Positions 25,002 to 29,406 of a DNA stretch of 29,406 nucleotides are shown piece by piece (positions within the stretch are counted from its first letter, which is position 1; each line of letters opens with the position of its first letter). Origin of the DNA: Candidatus Cloacimonadota bacterium. Lineage in GTDB: Bacteria; Cloacimonadota; Cloacimonadia; Cloacimonadales; TCS61. The notes beneath the pieces are model-generated. The model ran no database searches and was not told where the DNA came from. It saw only the letters and a program-made list of their open reading frames with translations. A program made the position numbers and the translations under genes. The stretch is taken from NCBI GenBank assembly GCA_003647825.1, contig QMNP01000001.1, forward strand, positions 1 through 29,406. The letters are read 5' to 3'.

Positions 25002-25910
25002 ATGAACAAGTTATTATTATTCGTCATCCTGCTGATAGGAGTAAGTTTTATGAGTGCGGAAGATAAATATAACAAGTTAAATGATCTGGAAAAATATGTG
25101 ATTGAAAATAAGGGTACAGAACGTCCGTTTACTGGCATTTATAATGATCACGATGAAGAAGGTGTGTATAAATGCAAACGCTGCGGTGAAACTCTTTTTA
25201 AATCAGATGATAAGTTTCATTCCGGCTGCGGTTGGCCCAGCTTTGATGATGCGATCGATGGAAAAGTAAAAGAACAAACTGATGCCGATGGTCGCAGAAC
25301 TGAAATTTTGTGTGCTAATTGTAATGCACATCTGGGTCATGTTTTTAAAGGTGAAGGCTATACAGACAAAAACATTCGTCATTGCGTAAACTCAGTTTCA
25401 TTGCAGTTTGAACCAGAAGAGCCCAAACAGGAGAAAGCTTATTTTGCCGGTGGATGTTTCTGGGGAGTTGAATATCATTTCCAAAAACTGGATGGTGTAC
25501 TCTCTACTGCGGTTGGCTTCATGGGCGGAAGTGTAAAAAACCCGGGATATTACGATGTTGTTGGTGGCAACACAGGTCATGCTGAAACAGCAGAAATTGT
25601 TTATGATCCAGCTAAAGTGAGTTTTGAAAAACTGGCTAAATTGTTTTTCGAGATTCATGATCCTACCCAGATCAACCGACAGGGACCAGATATTGGTCAT
25701 CAATATAGATCTGCCGTCTTTTATACAAATAAAGAACAGAAGAAGATTACAATGCAATTGATCGAGGAACTGGAAGACAAAGGTTATGATATTGCAACAG
25801 AATTGGAAATAGCTACCAGTTTCTATCCAGCAGAAAACTATCACCAGGATTATTACGAAAAAAAAGGCAGCAAACCATACTGCCATGTTTACACGAAAAG
25901 GTTTGATTAG
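25002..25910 (+). CDS. msrBA: Exported MsrB-MsrA bifunctional methionine sulfoxide reductase
   Basis: A 302-residue fusion repairing both stereoisomers of oxidised methionine. A signal peptide (MNKLLLFVILLIGVSFMSA) indicates export. MsrB occupies about 22-136: zinc Cys58/61 in CKRC and Cys104/107 in CANC, SGCGWPSF, and catalytic Cys128 in RHCVNS. MsrA follows at about 145-302 with catalytic Cys152 in GGCFWG, HDPTQINRQGPDIGHQYRS, and YHQDYY. The B-before-A order is the less common arrangement compared with MsrA-MsrB fusions. AAGGAGG at 24991-24997 is a strong ribosome binding site. A reductant such as a periplasmic thioredoxin-like protein or CcdA/DsbD system is needed but not seen here. It lies 38 bp after the OmpA gene. 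Confidence 0.94.
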   Translation: MNKLLLFVILLIGVSFMSAEDKYNKLNDLEKYVIENKGTERPFTGIYNDHDEEGVYKCKRCGETLFKSDDKFHSGCGWPSFDDAIDGKVKEQTDADGRRTEILCANCNAHLGHVFKGEGYTDKNIRHCVNSVSLQFEPEEPKQEKAYFAGGCFWGVEYHFQKLDGVLSTAVGFMGGSVKNPGYYDVVGGNTGHAETAEIVYDPAKVSFEKLAKLFFEIHDPTQINRQGPDIGHQYRSAVFYTNKEQKKITMQLIEELEDKGYDIATELEIATSFYPAENYHQDYYEKKGSKPYCHVYTKRFD

Positions 25911-25923
25911 AAACTACTTAGAA

Positions 25924-26136
25924 TATTCTATTGGGGTAATTTTTTAAAAAAAAACTCCAGAATAATCGCACTTTTTAATCTAAGAATTCCTCGATGCTCT
26001 GCATCGGGGTGTCCGAACTTTCTCCCCTGATTTAGGGGAGATGTCCGATAGTACAGAGGGGTAAATATTGAAAATTCGATTTTCAGTTTTCTGAAATTAA
26101 GTTGGCGAAATATCCCTTGGCTTTGCCACGGGGATA
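25924..26136. repeat. Cluster of four hairpins after msrBA, within a 382-bp gene-free stretch
   Basis: The gene-free stretch 25911-26292 holds four inverted repeats. (1) TATTCT 25924-25929 with AGAATA 25959-25964, enclosing GGGG/CTCC and a T/A-run, perhaps the msrBA terminator. (2) CCTCGATGC 25989-25997, loop TCT, GCATCGGGG 26001-26009. (3) CTCCCCT 26022-26028, loop GATTT, AGGGGAG 26034-26040. (4) TATCCC 26111-26116 with GGGATA 26131-26136, with inner TTGG/CCA around CTTTG. They resemble dispersed intergenic palindromes. The rest (26137-26280) is AT-rich with no ORF or clear promoter. Confidence 0.65.
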
Positions 26137-26292
26137 GTCAACTTTAAGAATTTTCTTTATTATAAATCATTTCAAATTACCACTTTTTCACAATTTCAAA
26201 CCAAAATATAGACAATTTTCTTAATGAAATTTTTATTGATAAAGAGTTAAATTGAAAATGTTGAAATTATGTTTTTGAAATAGGGGTTCATT

Positions 26293-27312
26293 ATGATTTA
26301 CGATTTTTTTGAGAAAGGACGGAAATTTCTAGGTGTTGAATATCCCATTATTTGTGGGGGAATGACCTGGATAAGTGATTATAAATTGGTTAAAGCTGTT
26401 TCGGATGCTGGAGGATTTCCCGTTTTTGCCGGTGGAAATATGCCGCCTGATCTTTTTGAACAGGAAGTGGATCAATTGATAAATGGTTTGGATAAACCTT
26501 TTGCAGTAAATTTAATAACAATAGCTCCCAACTATCGGAATCATTTTGAAATTATGCTAACAAAAGATGTTCCATTCGTAGTATTTGCAGGGAACTTTCC
26601 TAAGAAACGTGATGTAGTTGCCATGAAGGAAGCTGGCAAAAAAACTATGTCTTTTGCTTCTACAGAATCGATTGCAGATAAACAGATCAATTGGGGAATT
26701 GATGCCTTGATCCTGGAAGGAAGCGAAGCAGGAGGTCATATCGGCAGCGTTTCTTTAACTGTTCTTCTCCAGCAGGTTCTATTCAATTTCCGAGATTTCC
26801 CGATTTTTGTAGCCGGTGGAATTGCAACTGGCCAGATGATGGCACATCTACTTTTAATGGGAGCTTATGGTGTACAAATGGGAACTATCTTTGCCATGAG
26901 CCAGGAATGTTCTGCTCATGAAAATTTTAAGAAAGCATTCAAAAAAGCCAGAGCGCGGCAGGCTGTGGCAACTCCGCAATACGACAGTAAATTACCAGTT
27001 GTAGCAGTGCGCTCAATATTGAATAAAGGAATGGCACAATTTGGCAGACTGCAGCTTGAACTTTTAAAGAAATTGGATGCTGGAAGTATTACACGCGAAA
27101 AAGCTCAATATGAAATCGAAAGTTATTGGGCTGGAACCCTACGGCAGGCAGTTCAGGATGGCGACGTACAAAATGGTTCTTTGATGGCGGGGCAAAGTGT
27201 GGGATTGGTAAATGAAGTGAAACCGATAAAAGAGATTATGAAAAATCTGATCGAAGATGCAGAGGAAGAATTAGAGATGCTGAGAAAAGAATTCTCAAAG
27301 TTTTGCAAATAA
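26293..27312 (+). CDS. FabK/nitronate monooxygenase-type FMN flavoprotein (second copy)
   Basis: A 339-residue paralogue of the flavoprotein at 5340 in the same TIM-barrel superfamily. Motifs are YPIICGGMTWISD (17-29), SDAGGFPVFAGGNMPPD (37-53), DKPFAVNLITIAP, EGSEAGGHIG with His149, and FVAGGIATGQMMAHLLLMGAYGVQMGTIF (part shown: VAGGIATGQMMAHLL). The C-terminal NGSLMAGQSVGLV matches the GSxMAGQ segment seen in enoyl-ACP reductase II, better than the first copy does. The strand/helix order and length fit, but GGMTW with Asp, and GGF in place of GGLG, are departures from both FabK and NMO. AGGGG at 26282-26286 precedes the ATG. Enoyl reduction or nitronate oxidation are both possible. Confidence 0.8.
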   Translation: MIYDFFEKGRKFLGVEYPIICGGMTWISDYKLVKAVSDAGGFPVFAGGNMPPDLFEQEVDQLINGLDKPFAVNLITIAPNYRNHFEIMLTKDVPFVVFAGNFPKKRDVVAMKEAGKKTMSFASTESIADKQINWGIDALILEGSEAGGHIGSVSLTVLLQQVLFNFRDFPIFVAGGIATGQMMAHLLLMGAYGVQMGTIFAMSQECSAHENFKKAFKKARARQAVATPQYDSKLPVVAVRSILNKGMAQFGRLQLELLKKLDAGSITREKAQYEIESYWAGTLRQAVQDGDVQNGSLMAGQSVGLVNEVKPIKEIMKNLIEDAEEELEMLRKEFSKFCK

Positions 27313-27313
27313 A

Positions 27314-27365
27314 ACCTTCCGAAGTTTGATTCTTAAAAAAGGTTCCCAAGACAAACTTGGGAACC
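27314..27365. repeat. Intergenic palindrome between converging genes
   Basis: GGTTCCCAAG (27341-27350), loop ACAAA, CTTGGGAACC (27356-27365): a perfect 10-bp hairpin followed by AGAATTA, as in the copy ending at 5315. Just upstream, CCTTCCGAAGTTTG (from 27315) looks like half of another member. It lies between converging genes and may also act as a bidirectional terminator. Confidence 0.75.
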
Positions 27366-27430
27366 AGAATTATCAAGAGATGATTCGTGAATTACCCCTG
27401 CAAGATTTGTTTGTCCGTGATTCTATAAAA

Positions 27431-28621
27431 TTAGCTTTCTACCAGCACAAACTCAAACCAGAGCCTGAATTTCTCGTCCATAAATTTAATTTCAGGTGAA
27501 TCTTTCCATTTATCCCAGGTGACGTAATCACCCATTTTCCAATTTTTCCCAAAATAATTTCGATGCAGAATTTCCCTACCTTCCTGATTATAAAATTTTT
27601 CCATATAACACCGACCGTGGAAATCATCTGAACTGCTGCAATCTCTTAATACATTCACATATTTTTTACCAGCAATGATTACATCTACCAGATCTACTTT
27701 ACGTGTTTCATTACTTTTATCGTATTCATACGTTCCAGTAGTTAACAGGCACTTTTCGGGTGACATTAATTTCTGCTGATCAATATCGATCTTCATTTTC
27801 TTTGGAAAATTCAAAACCCGGAAAGGCATCGATAATACTCCATCTGCCAAATTGTAATAGTAATACTTCTCTGTAGTACAATCTTTGATGAGAGATTTAT
27901 CCTTTACTTCTATAACTTCTTTTCCCAATACAGTAGCTTTTCGGGTTACTTCAGAGCAAAATTTGTTTATAAAAATCCTGCCCGGATATTCATAAGCTTC
28001 GTAGAATTCTTTGTCCCCAATACCTGCCAGTGGTGAACCAAAGTTTAATCCAAATCCCAATTTGTTAACAGATGTCTTTCTCTGTTGCTTCTCAATAATT
28101 TCAATTTCAGGTGCAGTTTTGGATGGTTTCATACCAAACTCCTTTCTAAGTTTTTTACGGGCATCATGCAATCGACGTTTGATGGTTCCTTCTGGGATCT
28201 GCAGTAATTTACTGATATCTTTGATGGAATTGTGAGTAAAATACTTCATCATTATCACATTGCGCAACGGATACGACAGATGATTGATTCCTTTTATAAG
28301 ATGTTCATATTCTTCTAATGTTATCACATCATCTTCAATCTTACTTTCATCTGCAATACAATTAATATCGGCAATATAAGCCATTTTTGTCTTGCCTTTC
28401 AACCAGTTGAAGCATTTGTTTCTGGATATTGTCATGAGCCAACCCTCTACATTATAAGGCTCACTTAGATCTGATAATTTGTTCCAGGCGGATGTAAGAG
28501 CATCCTGTAAAACATCACACTGATCATTGTAATCTGAGATATACTTTTTGATCAATTTTTGCACATCAGGAATTGCCTGCAAGCAGCGTTTCTCCAGTTC
28601 TTTTCTCAAATCAATATCCAC
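27431..28621 (-). CDS. ECF-like sigma-70 factor with large unrecognised C-terminal domain
   Basis: A 396-residue transcription factor. Region 2 spans about 18-80 (DVLQDALTSAWNKLSDL, then VEGWLMTISRNKCFNWLKGK). Region 4 spans about 105-162 (LSYPLRNVIMMKYF, then the helix-turn-helix SIKDISKLLQIPEGTIKRRL). Regions 1 and 3 are absent, as in extracytoplasmic-function factors. Beyond residue 170 come about 225 residues I cannot assign, rich in beta-like, Tyr/Lys/Asp segments (YYYYNLADGVLSMPFRVLNF, GTYEYD, IAGKKYVNVLRDC) and several Cys. ECF factors with fused C-terminal domains are known to be controlled by that domain, and no anti-sigma gene is adjacent. The start is GTG with AGGAAG 9 bp upstream (28636-28631). 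Targets unknown. Confidence 0.87.
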   Translation of the reverse strand: MDIDLRKELEKRCLQAIPDVQKLIKKYISDYNDQCDVLQDALTSAWNKLSDLSEPYNVEGWLMTISRNKCFNWLKGKTKMAYIADINCIADESKIEDDVITLEEYEHLIKGINHLSYPLRNVIMMKYFTHNSIKDISKLLQIPEGTIKRRLHDARKKLRKEFGMKPSKTAPEIEIIEKQQRKTSVNKLGFGLNFGSPLAGIGDKEFYEAYEYPGRIFINKFCSEVTRKATVLGKEVIEVKDKSLIKDCTTEKYYYYNLADGVLSMPFRVLNFPKKMKIDIDQQKLMSPEKCLLTTGTYEYDKSNETRKVDLVDVIIAGKKYVNVLRDCSSSDDFHGRCYMEKFYNQEGREILHRNYFGKNWKMGDYVTWDKWKDSPEIKFMDEKFRLWFEFVLVES

Positions 28622-28741
28622 AATTTATCACTTCCTGTTTACCCCTATAACTCTAAAATCAGAAAAGGTTCGATTTATTTTTTTTGAAGACTCGATTTTA
28701 TTTCCATTCTTACGTTAAGCTCTTGCTTTGAGGTAATTCTG

Positions 28742-28819
28742 TAATAAAGACTCCCAAGACAAACTTGGGAGCCAGAAGAAGCAAGAAGCCCGAAAACCTA
28801 TCGCAAGGTCTCTTTATTA
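28742..28819. repeat. Intergenic palindrome enclosed in a 9-bp outer inverted repeat
   Basis: Inner hairpin CTCCCAAG (28751-28758), loop ACAAA, CTTGGGAG (28764-28771) shares core and loop with the palindrome at 27341 but has C-G where that has T-A, preserving pairing. TAATAAAGA (28742-28750) and TCTTTATTA (28811-28819) enclose it. It lies between the TldD-family gene and the sigma-factor gene and could terminate the former. The adjacent GCTTTGCGTCTTAGCGTCC resembles intergenic text common in many genomes. Confidence 0.65.
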
Positions 28820-28845
28820 GCTTTGCGTCTTAGCGTCCTTTCCGG

Positions 28846-29406
28846 TTAAAACGTTGTTACATCTACGAAGTTGAAATCATCAATCAATAGTGTTGGTATT
28901 TTGGCGTAATATTCCTGCTGAACAACTGGTCCCATGGCCAGAATGCGTTTTGTAGCATCATGCAGAATTTCATTCCAACGGAAATTAGTTACCGACTTCT
29001 GAATCTTTCCATCTTCAAAGTAGAGCACACCATCGCGGGTTAATCCAGTCCATTCACCTGTTTTACGATCAATTGGTCGAATATACCAGAAATTATTCAC
29101 GATCACTCCTCGTTTCACCATTTTCATCATTTCAGCTTCAGATGTGTCTCCACCTTCTACAATTATGTTGTATGGACGCAATGCCTTTAGCTTCTTCTGT
29201 TTGGCATAATACCTGGTTGCACTCATATTCTTGATCACACCGTTCACTATCCAATCAATATTTTCAGCAGGAACACCACCATTTATAAATTTAGCAGCAT
29301 TCAAATCAGAGTCATCCAGACTTGAGCGGAAAGTGAAATCTTTTCCGAAAAATTGTTTTCCAATCTGATCTGTGAAAGGTGTATGTCCTTCATCCGCAGT
29401 ACGACG
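28846..29406 (-). CDS. TldD/PmbA-family protein, C-terminal fragment
   Basis: The frame is open across the right edge, so this is the last 187 residues of a gene that starts outside. The visible part begins RRTADEGHTPFTDQIGKQFF. It then shows EGGDTSEAEMMKMVKRG, NNFWYIRPIDRKTGEWTG, LTRDGVLYFEDGKI and NFRWNEILHDATKRI. This order (acidic DTS/DAS loop, Y-I-R-x-x-D-x-K-T-G-x-x-TG, TRDG, ExGKI, NxRxN) is the C-terminal domain of TldD/PmbA metalloprotease-like proteins. In E. coli these process microcin and the CcdA antitoxin as a TldD-TldE pair. The metal-site HExxxH segment, if present, lies beyond the window, so active versus inactive subunit cannot be decided. The sigma-factor gene lies downstream on the same strand after 224 bp. 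Confidence 0.86.
   Translation of the reverse strand, partial: RRTADEGHTPFTDQIGKQFFGKDFTFRSSLDDSDLNAAKFINGGVPAENIDWIVNGVIKNMSATRYYAKQKKLKALRPYNIIVEGGDTSEAEMMKMVKRGVIVNNFWYIRPIDRKTGEWTGLTRDGVLYFEDGKIQKSVTNFRWNEILHDATKRILAMGPVVQQEYYAKIPTLLIDDFNFVDVTTF

Noticed and set aside
25398..25886. 162-residue minus-strand frame opposite the MsrA domain
   Set aside because: Antisense shadow of a gene with intact catalytic motifs; hydrophobic Phe/Ile-rich text typical of such shadows.

Overview
The window is an AT-rich chromosomal stretch of a diderm (Gram-negative) anaerobe-like bacterium. An IcmF-type acyl-CoA mutase, a SprA-type giant outer-membrane protein, an Mla-type lipid transporter, an OmpA protein with calcium-binding repeats and a type III pantothenate kinase occur together. 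This mix fits the Fibrobacterota-Chlorobiota-Bacteroidota (FCB) group, and my best guess is a Cloacimonadota-like lineage. That placement is inference from gene content; no rRNA or other phylogenetic marker is present. I see no integrase, transposase, phage gene or CRISPR array.

Layout. 1-5072: five co-directional acyl-CoA genes (C-terminus of an IcmF-like mutase, short-chain acyl-CoA dehydrogenase, enoyl-CoA hydratase, long-form 3-hydroxyacyl-CoA dehydrogenase, SCP2-type thiolase). Together they could convert isobutyryl-/butyryl-CoA to two acetyl-CoA, closed by a clear terminator. 5073-6648: palindromic intergenic repeats, a FabK/nitronate-monooxygenase-type flavoprotein, a 46-bp tandem repeat and tRNA-Arg(CCT) on the minus strand. 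6649-10672: M20D amidohydrolase, a small acidic protein on the minus strand, an exported protein of unknown family, a TatD nuclease and an 8-Cys ferredoxin.

10888-17811: coaX abuts a 2049-residue SprA homologue, the translocon component of type IX secretion. 17979-23360: a compact lipid-transport operon. It encodes an MlaD/MCE protein, a lipoprotein joining an ABC-auxiliary domain to an apparent outer-membrane beta-barrel, a STAS-MlaE permease fusion, the MlaF ATPase and a Mut7-C protein overlapping mlaF. 23467-25910: an OmpA-family porin-like protein and an exported MsrB-MsrA methionine sulfoxide reductase. 26293-27312: a second FabK/NMO-type flavoprotein. 27431-29406, minus strand: an ECF-like sigma factor with a large C-terminal domain I do not recognise, and the C-terminal part of a TldD/PmbA-family protein.

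Envelope work dominates the centre of the window: lipid trafficking, protein export, outer-membrane anchoring and repair of oxidised periplasmic methionines. The left end is carbon catabolism. The most unusual non-coding signal is a set of short intergenic palindromes that keep the AAG-TTTGT-CTT core (or its complement) while the outer arms change in a pairing-preserving way. The most unusual protein is the lipoprotein/beta-barrel fusion inside the Mla-type operon.
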